NCBI GenBank assembly: GCA_046566065.1
Contig: JBKHXK010000001.1
Span: 146,480-210,479 of the forward strand
Reading direction: 5' to 3'
From: MB1-2 sp046566065
Lineage (GTDB): Bacteria; Actinomycetota; CADDZG01; WHSQ01
DNA length: 64,000 nt
Shown here: positions 1-8,467 of the stretch, in pieces
Numbering within the stretch: the stretch's first letter is position 1
Layout: each line of letters begins with the position of its first letter
Translations under genes and position numbers: made by a program
The notes under the pieces: model-generated
What the model saw: only the letters and a program-made list of their open reading frames with translations
Told to the model about the DNA's origin: nothing
Database searches by the model: none

Positions 1-298
1 TCTCGTGATCCGAGATGGACGCCACCGGACGCTGTGCCTCGTCGTAAGCGTGGAACGAGAAGTAGCGGGCCGAGGGGAAGCGACCCCGGATGACCAGGCT
101 GCTCGCCGGCACGGCGCCGAAATGGGTCATCCAGTAGTCGGCCGAATCATCCGGATAGGCGAGATTGATGTGGCGGAGGGTGAGCGGCCACGAGCAGCCT
201 GCAGCGGATAACGAGCGAGCCCCGGCCGAGCTCGTCAAGGCCCCGGCCAGGAGGCCGATGCCGAGCGCCATCGCGATGCCCGTTCGGATCCGCCGCAT
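1..298 (-). CDS. Secreted protein, N-terminal fragment (3' end beyond window)
   Basis: An open frame runs from ATG at 298 to the window edge without a stop. A G-rich ribosome binding site (GGGGGG) lies about 5 bases upstream of the ATG. The product starts with a classic signal peptide (MRRIRTGIAMALGIGLLAG, Ala-rich cleavage region near residue 28). Then comes a segment with LRHINLAYPDDSADYWMTHF and RGRFPSARYFSFHAYD. The aromatic RYFSF motif after a Gly-rich turn reminds me of the N-terminal part of large secreted actinobacterial proteins of unknown function (DUF1254/DUF1214-like), but with 99 residues visible I cannot assign a family. It is divergent from the phospholipase D-like gene, with 86 bases between the two starts. 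Confidence 0.7.
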   Translation of the reverse strand, partial: MRRIRTGIAMALGIGLLAGALTSSAGARSLSAAGCSWPLTLRHINLAYPDDSADYWMTHFGAVPASSLVIRGRFPSARYFSFHAYDEAQRPVASISDHE

Positions 299-384
299 CT
301 GTTCCCCCCGCTTTGAGACGTACCGGGTTTCCCATACCCACTTCTCGCTGAGAGTCGCTTTTCCCTGCCCTGTATCGTCGAACC

Positions 385-2010
385 GTGCCGGCCGCCCGCT
401 CAGATGACTTCACCCGGCTCGCCGCGAACTGGTTCCTGACCCCCGCCGAGCGAGGAAATCCCTGGACCGATATCGACTCGAGCAAGGCGGACGCGATCGC
501 GTGGACCCTCGGGAACCTGGTCGAACCCCTGATCCACGGCGCCGCTTACTTCCGCAGGCTCTACGAGGTGCTCTGCGACCTGGAACCGGATGCTTGGGTC
601 CACTTCACCGACTGGCGTGGGGACGCCGACGAGCGGTTGGCCGAGCCCGGCACGGAGGTCGGACGGGTCCTCTCGGATCTAGCGCGCCGCGGGGTTCAGG
701 TCCGAGGCCTCATCTGGCGCTCCCACCCCGCCGCCATGCAGTTCAGCGAGGAGGAGAACCTCGAACTCGCACAGATGGTGAACGAGGCGGGTGGCGAGGT
801 TCTGCTCGACGAACGGGTCCGGCGCGGTGGGTCCCATCATCAGAAGCTGTTCTTGATCCGTCACCCGGCTAACGAGGACAAGGATGTGGCGTTCGTAGGC
901 GGCATCGACCTTTGCCACGGACGTCGCGACGGCATCGATCACTCCGGCGATCCACAGGTCTACAGACTGGACGAGCGCTATGGCGAACGTCCTCCTTGGC
1001 ATGACGTGCAACTGCAGCTGCGGGGGCCGGTGCTCAACGACCTCGCGTTCACGTTCCGAGAGCGCTGGGAGGACCCCACTCCCCTCGATCATCGCAACCC
1101 GATCCGGAAGGTGATGCGGGATCGAGCACACGAGCCCGAGCGGCCGTCACCACTGCCTCCGATGCCTGACGAACCGAAGCCATGCGGCCCGCACGCGGTG
1201 CAGGTTCTTCGTACCTACCCCGTCAAACGCCCCCCGTTCCCGTTCGCGCGCAACGGCGAGCGGAGCATCGCTCGCGCCTATCACAAGGCCTACGCGCGAG
1301 CGAAGAGATTGATCTACCTCGAGGATCAGTACTTCTGGTCCAGCGAGGTCCCCGGCGTGCTCGCGGACACTTTGAAACGTTCTCCGGACCTCAAACTCGT
1401 CGTCGTTCTCCCTCGCTACCCGGAACAGGATGGCTGGCCCGCGGGACCGATCAACCGGGTCGGCCAACGCTCTGCCATCCAGAAGGTCGTCGAGGCGGGC
1501 GGCGATCGCGTAGCGATCTTCGACATCGAGAACGAGGCTGGTACGCCGATCTACGTCCATGCCAAGGTGTGCATCGTTGACGACGTCTGGTGCGCAGTGG
1601 GCTCCGACAACGTGAACCTGCGGTCCTGGACCCATGACTCCGAGCTCTCGTGCGCGATCTTGGACGAGACCTTGGACGACCGGGAGCCGCGCGATCCAGC
1701 CGGTCTAGGCGACGGAGCTCGGGTCTTCCCCCGCAACCTGAGGCTGGAGCTGTGGCGTGAGCACCTCGGCGCCGCAGACGCGGAGATGGTGGACCCCGAT
1801 CGGGGGTTCGAGCTCTTCAAGGCCCGGGCGGCCGCCCTCGACGCGTGGCACGAAGGCGGGCGGCAGGGTCCGCGGCCCCCGGGCCGGGCCCGCTTCCATC
1901 ACCTCGAGGACGATCCGGTCTGGATGCAGAAACTCGCTCATCCTCTGTACCGGACCGCGCTCGACCCCGACGGCAGACCTCGAGATCTGAAGAAGGCGAA
2001 GAGGTTCTAG
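385..2010 (+). CDS. Phospholipase D family protein (two HKD motifs)
   Basis: A 541-residue protein with the two HxKxxxxD half-sites of the phospholipase D superfamily. The first is at H152/K154, followed by a DVAFVGGIDL segment; the second is H392/K394/D399 in YVHAKVCIVDD, followed by GSDNVNLRSW. Family members hydrolyse or transfer phosphodiester bonds through a phospho-His intermediate, usually on phospholipids. No signal peptide is visible, so it is probably cytosolic or peripheral. The GTG start at 385 follows TATCGT by only 6 bases, so the transcript may be leaderless. The stop overlaps that of the convergent methyltransferase by 3 bases. The substrate cannot be told from sequence; cardiolipin synthase is less likely because there are no N-terminal membrane helices. 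Confidence 0.9.
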   Translation: MPAARSDDFTRLAANWFLTPAERGNPWTDIDSSKADAIAWTLGNLVEPLIHGAAYFRRLYEVLCDLEPDAWVHFTDWRGDADERLAEPGTEVGRVLSDLARRGVQVRGLIWRSHPAAMQFSEEENLELAQMVNEAGGEVLLDERVRRGGSHHQKLFLIRHPANEDKDVAFVGGIDLCHGRRDGIDHSGDPQVYRLDERYGERPPWHDVQLQLRGPVLNDLAFTFRERWEDPTPLDHRNPIRKVMRDRAHEPERPSPLPPMPDEPKPCGPHAVQVLRTYPVKRPPFPFARNGERSIARAYHKAYARAKRLIYLEDQYFWSSEVPGVLADTLKRSPDLKLVVVLPRYPEQDGWPAGPINRVGQRSAIQKVVEAGGDRVAIFDIENEAGTPIYVHAKVCIVDDVWCAVGSDNVNLRSWTHDSELSCAILDETLDDREPRDPAGLGDGARVFPRNLRLELWREHLGAADAEMVDPDRGFELFKARAAALDAWHEGGRQGPRPPGRARFHHLEDDPVWMQKLAHPLYRTALDPDGRPRDLKKAKRF

Positions 2011-2657
2011 CTGACGCGCAGAGCGACGATCAGACCATCGCGTAACGGGACGATGATCGAGCGGTAGTGGCGGTCGTTCGCGATCATGTGGTTGGTCGCA
2101 TCGATCGACTCGGTCCAGCCCTCCCGAACGTCCGGCGGGGCATCGGGCTCGCCGGACACTCGTCCCGACCACAGCATGTTGTCGCAGATGAATAAGCCTC
2201 CGACGCGTATGCGATCGCGCGCCTTGCGCCAGGCATCGGGGTAGTCACCCTTGTCGATGTCGCAATAGACGATGTCGAAGTCTCCGCCGGTCTTGTCGAA
2301 GGCGTCGAACGCCGGCTCGACGTGGAACTCGATCGGGCCGTCGAGCATCGCCCGGCCCAAGAAGTCCATCGCCTTCTTGGCGTTCTCGCCGTCGGTGTCG
2401 GTCAGATGGATCTCGCCCTGGGGGCCGGTGGCGCGGCTGAACCAGTAGGCCGAGTATCCGTAGCCGGAGCCCATCTCGAATATCCGCTGGGCCCGGATAG
2501 AGAGAGCCAGGAGCTCCAACGTCTGGCCGCACAAACGGCCGACGATCGGGAACCCGTTGGCTTCGGCGAGCTTCTCCATCTCGATCAGAACCGCTTCGTC
2601 GTCCACGGACGCCAGCTCGTCGAGATACCGAGTGATCGCAGGATGAACGATGTCCAT
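2007..2657 (-). CDS. Class I SAM-dependent O-methyltransferase (catechol-O-methyltransferase-like)
   Basis: A 216-residue enzyme of the small-molecule O-methyltransferase type (PF01596-like). The SAM-binding motif I is IFEMGSGYGYSAYWF, motif II acidic residues lie in IHLTDTD, and the metal-binding region is DIVYCDIDKGDYPDAW followed by GGLFICDNMLWSG. These proteins methylate catechol-like hydroxyls or caffeoyl-CoA with a divalent metal. I chose ATG at 2657 (MDIVHPAITRYL), because the open frame further upstream is antisense read-through of the neighbouring phosphatase gene. It lies 8 bases downstream of the inositol monophosphatase-like gene on the same strand and is likely co-transcribed with it. 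The physiological acceptor is unknown. Confidence 0.88.
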   Translation of the reverse strand: MDIVHPAITRYLDELASVDDEAVLIEMEKLAEANGFPIVGRLCGQTLELLALSIRAQRIFEMGSGYGYSAYWFSRATGPQGEIHLTDTDGENAKKAMDFLGRAMLDGPIEFHVEPAFDAFDKTGGDFDIVYCDIDKGDYPDAWRKARDRIRVGGLFICDNMLWSGRVSGEPDAPPDVREGWTESIDATNHMIANDRHYRSIIVPLRDGLIVALRVS

Positions 2658-2665
2658 GACCGGTA

Positions 2666-3430
2666 TCAGACCACCAAGTCGCGCAAGGCGTCGTGAAGAC
2701 CCGGTCCCGCGGCAACCACTCCGGGAGAGAGCCCTTTCGGCGCCGGCAGCTCGCTCACCACACCGCCCGCCTCGCGCACGATCAAGACCCCTGCGGCCTT
2801 GTCCCATGCCTCCATCGGTGCTTCGTAGAACCCGTCGAAGCGGCCGCAGGCGAGCGTCGCGAGATCGATGGCGGCCGAGCCGGCCCGTCGCACGTCACGC
2901 ACCTTCGGAAGCACCTTGCTCAGGAGAGCGGCTTGATGGGCACGAGCATCTGCGTCGTACGAGAAACCGGTCCCGATCAGAGCCTGCGACAGGTCGTCTC
3001 GCTCTGCGACGTGGATCTCCTCGCCGTTGAGGGTCGCCCCTTCACCGCGCTCGGCAGCGAAGAGCTCCTCTTTATTGGGGTCGTAGATCACGCCGACGAG
3101 ACCACCGTCGGCGTCCTCGATCGCGATGCTGACGCACCACACCGGGATGTTGAAAAGGAAGTTGACGGTGCCGTCCAGCGGGTCCACCACCCATGTGAGT
3201 CCCGACTTCGAAGGGCGGCCGGAACCCTCTTCACCCAGGATCCCGTCGTCCGGGCGCTCGTGGCGGATGAAGTCTGAGATGTACTTCTCGGCGGCGCGAT
3301 CCGCATCGCTCACCATGTCGGTCGGGGTCGACTTGGTGTCCAGGCCCTGCACCGGGGCTTCGAAGTAGTCGAGGAGGATCTCGCTGGCCTGCGTCGCAGC
3401 CACCATGGCCATCTCCAAGAGGTCGCTCAC
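2666..3430 (-). CDS. Inositol monophosphatase family protein
   Basis: A 254-residue protein with both signature motifs of the Mg-dependent IMPase/FBPase-like phosphatases: GEEGSG and WVVDPLDGTVNFLFNIP (the metal-binding DPLDGT). The C-terminal motif is present as EAWDKAAGVLIVREAGG. The family dephosphorylates inositol-1-phosphate, histidinol phosphate, fructose-1,6-bisphosphate or PAP, and family membership alone does not decide the substrate. Start is GTG at 3430. The methyltransferase follows after 8 bases, suggesting one transcript. In actinobacteria such enzymes feed phosphatidylinositol synthesis or histidine biosynthesis; nothing nearby points to either. Confidence 0.9.
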   Translation of the reverse strand: MSDLLEMAMVAATQASEILLDYFEAPVQGLDTKSTPTDMVSDADRAAEKYISDFIRHERPDDGILGEEGSGRPSKSGLTWVVDPLDGTVNFLFNIPVWCVSIAIEDADGGLVGVIYDPNKEELFAAERGEGATLNGEEIHVAERDDLSQALIGTGFSYDADARAHQAALLSKVLPKVRDVRRAGSAAIDLATLACGRFDGFYEAPMEAWDKAAGVLIVREAGGVVSELPAPKGLSPGVVAAGPGLHDALRDLVV

Positions 3431-3485
3431 GCCCGCATCCTAAGTAGACGTTGCCGCGTGAGCCGCTCGTCAAGCGACCCCTCGT

Positions 3486-4865
3486 CTAACGGCCCGAGGT
3501 CTCGGCCTCGACCTTCTCCCAAGCCTTGCGCGCAGCGATCAGAACCGGGTCCCATACCGGTGCGAACGGTGGGGCGTAGCTGAGGTCCATGTTGAGCATC
3601 TCGTCAACGGTCATCTCGTTCCAGAGGGCCGTCGCCAACACATCGATGCGCTTGGCGGCTCCCTCCTCACCGAGGATCTGAGCGCCGAGCAGGCGGCCCG
3701 AGCGCTTCTCGACGATCAGCTTGGTCTTGATCGCCGCCGCGCCCGGGAAGTAGCCGGCTCTGGTGGTGGAGTCGACCGTCGCCGTGAGGAACTCGAACCC
3801 GGCCTCCTCCGCCTCCGAACCTTTCAGGCCGGTGCGCGCCACCTCGATACCGCACACCTTCGTCACAGCGGTGCCGACAACACCGGGGAAGGTCTCATAT
3901 CCACCGCCGATGTTGATCCCCGCGGTCCGACCCTCCTTGTTGGCATGCGTTCCCAGAGCGATGGCTACCGGTCGCCGCGAGACCAGATGGAACTTCTCTG
4001 CGCAGTCCCCCGCGGCCCACACCCCCTCCACCTCGGTCTGCATCCGCCGATCCACCCTGATACCGCCGCTGGGTCCGACCGGAACGCCGGCTTCTTCGGC
4101 CAGTTCGGAGTTGGGCCGCGCGCCGAGACCCAGCACAACGATGTCGGCGTCGAACCCGCCGGAGTCGGTGACCACGCGCCGCACCGCTCCGTCTTCGGAT
4201 TCGAACGCGGTCACTCCCTCGTTCGTCTTAACCGTGACCCCCAGGTCCTCGAGTGCCTTCGTCACGTGCTCGCCCATGTCGGGATCGAGAGTGGACATCG
4301 GCTGAGGTGCGAGCTCCACCAGGGTCACCTGAAGCCCGCGCGTCACGAAGGCCTCGGCCATCTCCAGACCGATGTAACCGCCGCCCACGACCACCGCGTT
4401 CTTCGGTCGCTCGGACTCGATGAATCGGTGGATCTCGATGCCGTCGTCGAGCACCTGGACCCCGAACACCCCGTTCGAATCGACGCCGGGCAGTGGGGGC
4501 CGCAGCGGCCGGGCTCCCGTGGCGATCAGCAGTTGATCGAAGCCCTCGGTGAGATCCTTGCCCTTCTCTAGGTCGCGCACGTGCACGCGACGCCCTTCGA
4601 GATCGATCTCGGTTACCTCGTGTCGGATCCGAACGTCTATGGACTGGCGTTCGCGGAACACTTCCGGTTTGCGAACCACGAGCGATCCGATGTCGTCGAC
4701 GACCCCACCGACGAAATAAGGGATGCCGCAAGCAGAGAACGAGGTGTGGTGACCGCGTTCGAAAGCGAGGATGTCGAGCCGGTCGGGACCCTTCAGCTTG
4801 CGGGCCTGGGAGGCGGCGCTCATCCCCGCGGCGTCTCCGCCGATCACGACGAGTCTCTCGGGCAT
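3486..4865 (-). CDS. CoA-disulfide reductase-like FAD/NAD(P) oxidoreductase
   Basis: A 459-residue pyridine nucleotide-disulfide oxidoreductase. The N-terminal FAD-binding glycine motif is VVIGGDAAGMSAA. The single active-site cysteine sits in SFSACGIPYFVGG, the pattern of CoA-disulfide reductases and NADH oxidases. The NAD(P)-binding motif is VVVGGGYIGLEMAEAF, and the second FAD motif is VWAAGDCAE. A C-terminal dimerisation domain follows (KTKLIVEKRSGRLLGAQILG). There is no fused rhodanese domain, unlike the CoADR-rhodanese subset. It probably reduces CoA disulfides or related persulfides and helps keep low-molecular-weight thiols reduced. ATG at 4865. A family A hairpin repeat lies directly upstream of the gene. 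Confidence 0.85.
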   Translation of the reverse strand: MPERLVVIGGDAAGMSAASQARKLKGPDRLDILAFERGHHTSFSACGIPYFVGGVVDDIGSLVVRKPEVFRERQSIDVRIRHEVTEIDLEGRRVHVRDLEKGKDLTEGFDQLLIATGARPLRPPLPGVDSNGVFGVQVLDDGIEIHRFIESERPKNAVVVGGGYIGLEMAEAFVTRGLQVTLVELAPQPMSTLDPDMGEHVTKALEDLGVTVKTNEGVTAFESEDGAVRRVVTDSGGFDADIVVLGLGARPNSELAEEAGVPVGPSGGIRVDRRMQTEVEGVWAAGDCAEKFHLVSRRPVAIALGTHANKEGRTAGINIGGGYETFPGVVGTAVTKVCGIEVARTGLKGSEAEEAGFEFLTATVDSTTRAGYFPGAAAIKTKLIVEKRSGRLLGAQILGEEGAAKRIDVLATALWNEMTVDEMLNMDLSYAPPFAPVWDPVLIAARKAWEKVEAETSGR

Positions 4866-4902
4866 CGCCGCAGCCTAAGCCGACGCCCGTTCGCCGCGCG
4901 AT

Positions 4903-4953
4903 GCTTCTGCGCGTAACCGCGCCCGCTTTCCGGGCGTAGTTACGAACGAAGCG
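4903..4953. repeat. Family A dispersed hairpin repeat, copy 1
   Basis: About 51 bp with nested complementary arms: outer GCTTC/GAAGC, then CGTAAC/GTTACG, then GCGCCCG/CGGGCGT around a TTTC loop. It lies between the start of the flavoprotein gene and the stop of the sulfatase gene, both on the minus strand. The same element recurs at 18472, 32977, 54144, 55815, 59286 and 60286. It could act as a terminator for a transcript entering from either side. Confidence 0.85.
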
Positions 4954-4955
4954 AG

Positions 4956-6350
4956 CTAGGGGCAGGCCTCAGGGCCCTCGGTCCCCCGGCAGTTCCGATC
5001 GGCGTCGAGCTGTTGCGAGACCAGAGGAAGCGTCGCGGGCCGCTCGGGCACGCGCGGGATGAGGTTCTCTAGCTGATACGGGTCCAGCGAGATGTTGTAG
5101 TACTCGGCGAAGAGCGGCTCGCCGCCGAAGTCCTCGTCCTCGTAGTACTCGATGTACTGGTGATCGGTCGTGATCATCCCTCCCCAGTCCGGGGTGTTCC
5201 GCGTGGGACGGGCCCAGTATTCGAGCAGCAGCCGGTCGCGTGCCCAGCTGCGGTCGAGGAGCGAGCGACCGTCCATCTCCAACGGGTCGACCGGCAGATC
5301 CAGGGCGTCCATGATCGTCGGGGCGATATCTATGTTCGCCACCAGCCTGTCGTCCGAGGCGCCTTGTGGCGCCCCCAAAGGCCACCGAAGCAGCAACGGG
5401 ACCCGGACCGAGGGCATGTACGGGGTCGTCTTGCCTTGCAGCGAGTGCTCTCCGTGGAGATAGCCATTGTCGGAGGTGAAGATCACCAGCGTGTTGCGAG
5501 CCTGACCGGTCGCGCGCAGCACCCGCATGATCTTCGCGATCGAATCGTCGACCGACATCAGCGTTCTGAACTGCCCCCGTCGCTGCCGCTTGACCACCTC
5601 TATCGACGTCTGACGTTCCTGAACCCAGGGAGGCTTATCACTCCGATCCTGTTCGAGCACTGCTGGGTTGGGGGTGAACGGAGGCACGGGTGCTCGCCTG
5701 TACTTGCGTTCGGGCTCGAACGGCGCGTGAGGCGCGGTGAACGTCACGTAGGTGAGCCACGGGTTCCTAAGCGCCGGACGACTCGATATGAAGTCGGTGG
5801 TTTGCCGCTCGATGAAATGGGTCGAGTACCGAGCCACCGTCTTCTGGCGCCCGTCTATGTTCCAGGTGTTGTTGCGGTAGTAGAGGGCGGAGAACCCGCT
5901 CATGACCGCCCACCGATCGAAATATGGCGGTGGAACCTCGACGCCCCACCCGTTCAGGTACTTCCCGAAGAGCGCGGTCTTGTAGCCCTGCTCTTGAAGC
6001 CGCGCTTGCAAGGTCGTCGAATGATCCAGGTTGAGCGTGGTCGTGCCGTCGTTCGTGGTTACCCCGTGGTTGTGCACGTATTGCCCGGTGAAGATGCTCG
6101 CCCGCGAGGGGCAACACGCTGGCGTCGTGGCGAAGGCGTTGGTGAACTGCACGCCCTTCTGCACCAGCAACCGCTGGGTCTTCGGCATCACCATCAGCGA
6201 GTCGAACCGTTGATCGTCGGTCACGATGATCAAGACGTTGGTTCGGTTCTCCGCAGCGCGCGCTGAGGGCAAGGGCCGCGGCGCAACCACGCTCCCCACC
6301 GATAGGAGGCCGGTTACCGCCAGGACCAGCCCGACCTTCATCCACCTCAT
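4956..6350 (-). CDS. Secreted type I sulfatase (arylsulfatase family)
   Basis: A 464-residue exported sulfatase. An N-terminal signal peptide (MRWMKVGLVLAVTGLLSVGS) precedes the metal-site motif NVLIIVTDDQRFDSL. The formylglycine signature is C79-C80-P81-S82-R83 followed by ASIFTGQ, so Cys79 should be converted to formylglycine by an FGE, or by an anaerobic maturase if one exists. Further conserved parts are TFTAPHAPFEP and VIFTSDNGYLHGEH. The substrate is probably a sulfated polysaccharide or sulfate ester outside the cell. I chose ATG at 6350; a GTG at 6359 is an alternative, and neither has a clear Shine-Dalgarno. The C-terminus is short after the ENLIPRVPE region. The stop lies 3 bases after a family A repeat. 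Confidence 0.9.
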   Translation of the reverse strand: MRWMKVGLVLAVTGLLSVGSVVAPRPLPSARAAENRTNVLIIVTDDQRFDSLMVMPKTQRLLVQKGVQFTNAFATTPACCPSRASIFTGQYVHNHGVTTNDGTTTLNLDHSTTLQARLQEQGYKTALFGKYLNGWGVEVPPPYFDRWAVMSGFSALYYRNNTWNIDGRQKTVARYSTHFIERQTTDFISSRPALRNPWLTYVTFTAPHAPFEPERKYRRAPVPPFTPNPAVLEQDRSDKPPWVQERQTSIEVVKRQRRGQFRTLMSVDDSIAKIMRVLRATGQARNTLVIFTSDNGYLHGEHSLQGKTTPYMPSVRVPLLLRWPLGAPQGASDDRLVANIDIAPTIMDALDLPVDPLEMDGRSLLDRSWARDRLLLEYWARPTRNTPDWGGMITTDHQYIEYYEDEDFGGEPLFAEYYNISLDPYQLENLIPRVPERPATLPLVSQQLDADRNCRGTEGPEACP

Positions 6351-6429
6351 AGAGATCACGAACTGCAGTTTCGACCACCCAACCAGATCGCCTGTCCCGC
6401 CCCCCAGACTCTAGAGGGTTCGGGCCTCG

Positions 6430-6457
6430 TTGCCGAGAGGGGTTGGGTGGCTAGGAT
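6430..6457 (+). promoter_or_regulatory. Candidate vegetative promoter for tRNA-Arg
   Basis: TTGCCG (6430-6435), a 16-base spacer, then TAGGAT (6452-6457), about 40 bases before the tRNA. The hexamers fit a housekeeping sigma promoter. Assignment is by pattern and position only. Apart from this promoter and the tRNA, the ~390 bases between the sulfatase start and the small gene at 6739 hold nothing I recognise. Confidence 0.45.
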
Positions 6458-6499
6458 TGACCAGATCCGGAGGCCCGCCGCCTGCTTGCCTCCCTGCAC

Positions 6500-6572
6500 G
6501 CCCTCGTAGCTCAGGGGATAGAGCACAGGTTTCCTAAACCTGGTGTCGCAGGTTCGAATCCTGCCGGGGGCA
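6500..6572 (+). tRNA. tRNA-Arg (anticodon CCU)
   Basis: The full cloverleaf folds by eye. The acceptor stem pairs GCCCTCG with CGGGGGC (one T-G pair). There is a D-arm with AGCTCAGGGGA and an anticodon stem CAGGT/ACCTG around loop TTCCTAA, giving anticodon CCT, which reads AGG arginine codons. The T-arm is GCAGG-TTCGAAT-CCTGC and the discriminator base is A. The 3' CCA is not encoded (ACT follows). Confidence 0.95.
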
Positions 6573-6738
6573 CTTCACAAAGGGGCCGCTTCGCCATCAG
6601 GCTGGGGACGGCAGACCTCGTCATGGGGTGTTGGCTCAAAGGGGAGCTCTGAGCAGCAGCACGAGCACTTGCAGGCTGTAGTTGGAAAAACGCGGCCCGG
6701 CAGGAGGGGACGCCACCCGGCACGCCAACTCTTGACGC

Positions 6739-7032
6739 ATGGAACCCCGGCTCGGCGATGGCCCCCGCATCGAGAGCAACGACTCTCACGACCTCCGTGA
6801 CGCGCTGGCCCTGACCAAGGGATGGCTGGAGGTGCTCTTCCGCAGCTGGGACGAGCTCTCCGAGAACGACAGGTTCCAATGCGTGGCCGGGGCGCTCCTG
6901 GGCGCGAATAGGATGACTTTCCTCCTCGAGGTCCTGGACGGTCATCAGATCGACCTGACGGACAAGCCTGAGGTGAAGATGGCCGAGGAGTTCCTGAAAC
7001 TGGCCGAGCACAACGGCCAGGGCCGGAGCTAG
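6739..7032 (+). CDS. Small protein resembling a lone HisKA-type (DHp) domain
   Basis: A 97-residue protein. Residues 16-62 read like the dimerisation/phosphoacceptor domain of a histidine kinase: SHDLRDALALTKGWLEVL resembles an H-box with His17 in the phosphoacceptor position, though the usual Pro after LR is replaced. A second amphipathic helix (FQCVAGALLGANRMTFLLEVL) follows at the right distance. There is no ATPase domain and none lies downstream. If real, it may be a phosphotransfer or dimerisation module for another kinase. No clear Shine-Dalgarno precedes the ATG. The tRNA lies about 170 bases upstream, and the convergent metallochaperone gene begins right after the stop. That this is a coding gene is likely; its function is inferred only from helix patterning. 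Confidence 0.6.
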   Translation: MEPRLGDGPRIESNDSHDLRDALALTKGWLEVLFRSWDELSENDRFQCVAGALLGANRMTFLLEVLDGHQIDLTDKPEVKMAEEFLKLAEHNGQGRS

Positions 7033-7239
7033 CTAACCGGCTACGGGGTACCCCGCCGCTTCGATGGCGCGCACGACCCCGGTTCGGTCGATCACGCCTT
7101 CGTCGTAGGACACGTCGACGTTCTTCGCCTCGATATCAACATCGGCCCCCTGCACGCCGGCCAGAGGAACGAGCGCCTGCTCGATCGCGCTCTTGCAATG
7201 ACCGCAGGACACATCGGGAACCTTGAAGGTCTCTTTCAT
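7033..7239 (-). CDS. Heavy-metal-associated domain protein (CopZ-like copper chaperone)
   Basis: A 68-residue single HMA domain with the metal-binding CxxC in VPDVSCGHCKSAIEQAL (Cys12 and Cys15) and the typical beta-alpha-beta order ending in AIEAAGYPV. Such proteins bind Cu(I) and hand it to P-type ATPases or regulators. No ATPase or CsoR-type repressor is in this window. It is divergent from gnd, with 23 bases between the starts, and its stop directly abuts the stop of the convergent small gene. Confidence 0.9.
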   Translation of the reverse strand: MKETFKVPDVSCGHCKSAIEQALVPLAGVQGADVDIEAKNVDVSYDEGVIDRTGVVRAIEAAGYPVAG

Positions 7240-7262
7240 GGCGCCAGGCTAACCTGAGTTCC

Positions 7263-8168
7263 ATGCAGATCGGGATGGTGGGACTCGGCAAGATGGGCGC
7301 CAACATGACGCTGCGACTACTGCGCGGCGCTCACGAGGTGGTGGTCTTCGACATCGAGCGGACCGCGGTCGAGAAGCTTTCGGGCGAGGGGGCCACCGGC
7401 GCGACCTCGCTGGCTGATCTCGTGACGAAGCTAGAAACCCCGCGTGCGATCTGGCTCATGCTGCCGGCGGGAGAGGTCACCGAGCATGCGATACGTGACC
7501 TGTCGGGACGCCTCGCGCCCGGAGATGTCGTGATCGATGGCGGCAACTCTCGTTACGTGGATAGCGTGCGGCGAGCCACCGACCTCTTCAAGAAAGGGAT
7601 CGCGTTCGTCGATTGCGGGACCTCGGGCGGCATCTGGGGACTGGAAGAGGGTTTCTGTCTGATGATCGGAGCCGACGCAGAGGAGTTCGAGCGACTCGAG
7701 CCGCTGTTCCAGACGCTCGCTCCGCCCGACGGCTACGCACGCGTAGGCCCCCCCGGCGCCGGTCACTTCGTGAAGATGGTGCACAACGGCATCGAGTACG
7801 GCCTGATGCAGGCCTACGCGGAAGGCTTCGAGCTGATGCGTTCGAGCGACCTCAAGCTGGACATCGAGGGCATCGCTCAGCTCTGGCGGCACGGGAGCGT
7901 AGTGCGGTCCTGGCTCCTCGATCTCCTCGCCTCGGCCCTCGAAGAGGACCCCGAGCTCGACCGCTTGAGCGACTTCGTGGCGGATTCGGGTGAAGGGCGA
8001 TGGACCCTCCAGGAAGCGATCGACCGCGGCGTTCCGATGCCGGCATTGTCGGCGGCGATGTTCGCCCGCTTCACGTCACAGCAGGAGGTCTCGTTCGCGG
8101 GAAAGGTACTCGCCGCTCTCCGCAAGGAGTTCGGCGGCCACGAGGTCAGGCCTCCGGAACAGCGATGA
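7263..8168 (+). CDS. gnd: 6-phosphogluconate dehydrogenase, decarboxylating (short ~300-residue type)
   Basis: A 301-residue enzyme that oxidises and decarboxylates 6-phosphogluconate to ribulose-5-phosphate. The N-terminal dinucleotide fold has MVGLGKMGANM. The substrate-binding and catalytic region has VIDGGNSRYVDS, CGTSGGIWGLEEGFCLMIGA, and GPPGAGHFVKMVHNGIEYGLMQAYAEG with the catalytic Lys and the HNGIEY motif. The length matches the short class of GND enzymes rather than the ~470-residue type; the short forms often prefer NAD, but I cannot assign cofactor with certainty. zwf and pgl are about 23 kb away. The stop overlaps the clpS start (ATGA). Confidence 0.92.
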   Translation: MQIGMVGLGKMGANMTLRLLRGAHEVVVFDIERTAVEKLSGEGATGATSLADLVTKLETPRAIWLMLPAGEVTEHAIRDLSGRLAPGDVVIDGGNSRYVDSVRRATDLFKKGIAFVDCGTSGGIWGLEEGFCLMIGADAEEFERLEPLFQTLAPPDGYARVGPPGAGHFVKMVHNGIEYGLMQAYAEGFELMRSSDLKLDIEGIAQLWRHGSVVRSWLLDLLASALEEDPELDRLSDFVADSGEGRWTLQEAIDRGVPMPALSAAMFARFTSQQEVSFAGKVLAALRKEFGGHEVRPPEQR

Positions 8169-8464
8169 GCCAGACGACGATCGCTCCCGAGCGCATCGAC
8201 GAAACCACGACGGACGAGCACCACGAGGAGGATCGTCCCTGGCTGGTCATCGTATGGAACGACCCGATCAACCTGATGAGCTACGTCACCTGGGTCTTCC
8301 AGAAGCTCTTCAACTACCCCCTCGCCAAGGCGACCAAGCTGATGCTCGAGGTGCATCACCAGGGCAGGTCGGTGGTGTCGAGCGGATCGCGCGAGAAGGC
8401 CGAGCTGGATTGCTACCGGCTGCACGCCCACGGTCTGTGGGCGACGATCGCGAAGAGCGACTGA
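8165..8464 (+). CDS. clpS: ATP-dependent Clp protease adaptor ClpS
   Basis: A 99-residue protein with the ClpS core WLVIVWNDPINLMSYVTWVFQKLF, then ATKLMLEVHHQGRSVV and ELDCYRLHAHGLWATI. The unstructured acidic N-terminus (about 24 residues) is typical and is what enters the ClpA/ClpC pore. ClpS delivers N-degron substrates to the ClpC/ClpP protease. ATG at 8165 overlaps the gnd stop by 4 bases, and the DUF2017 gene follows after 3 bases, the arrangement commonly seen in actinobacteria. Confidence 0.95.
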   Translation: MSQTTIAPERIDETTTDEHHEEDRPWLVIVWNDPINLMSYVTWVFQKLFNYPLAKATKLMLEVHHQGRSVVSSGSREKAELDCYRLHAHGLWATIAKSD

Positions 8465-8467
8465 CGC

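Noticed and set aside
236..263. GTCAAG-14-GCCGATG match to the sigma-28 motif near the left edge
   Set aside because: Spacing is one base short, it lies within the coding region of the minus-strand gene, and the next plus-strand start is over 100 bases away.
6500..7239. tRNA-associated integrated element
   Set aside because: No repeat of the tRNA 3' end is seen downstream and no integrase; neighbours are ordinary chromosomal genes.
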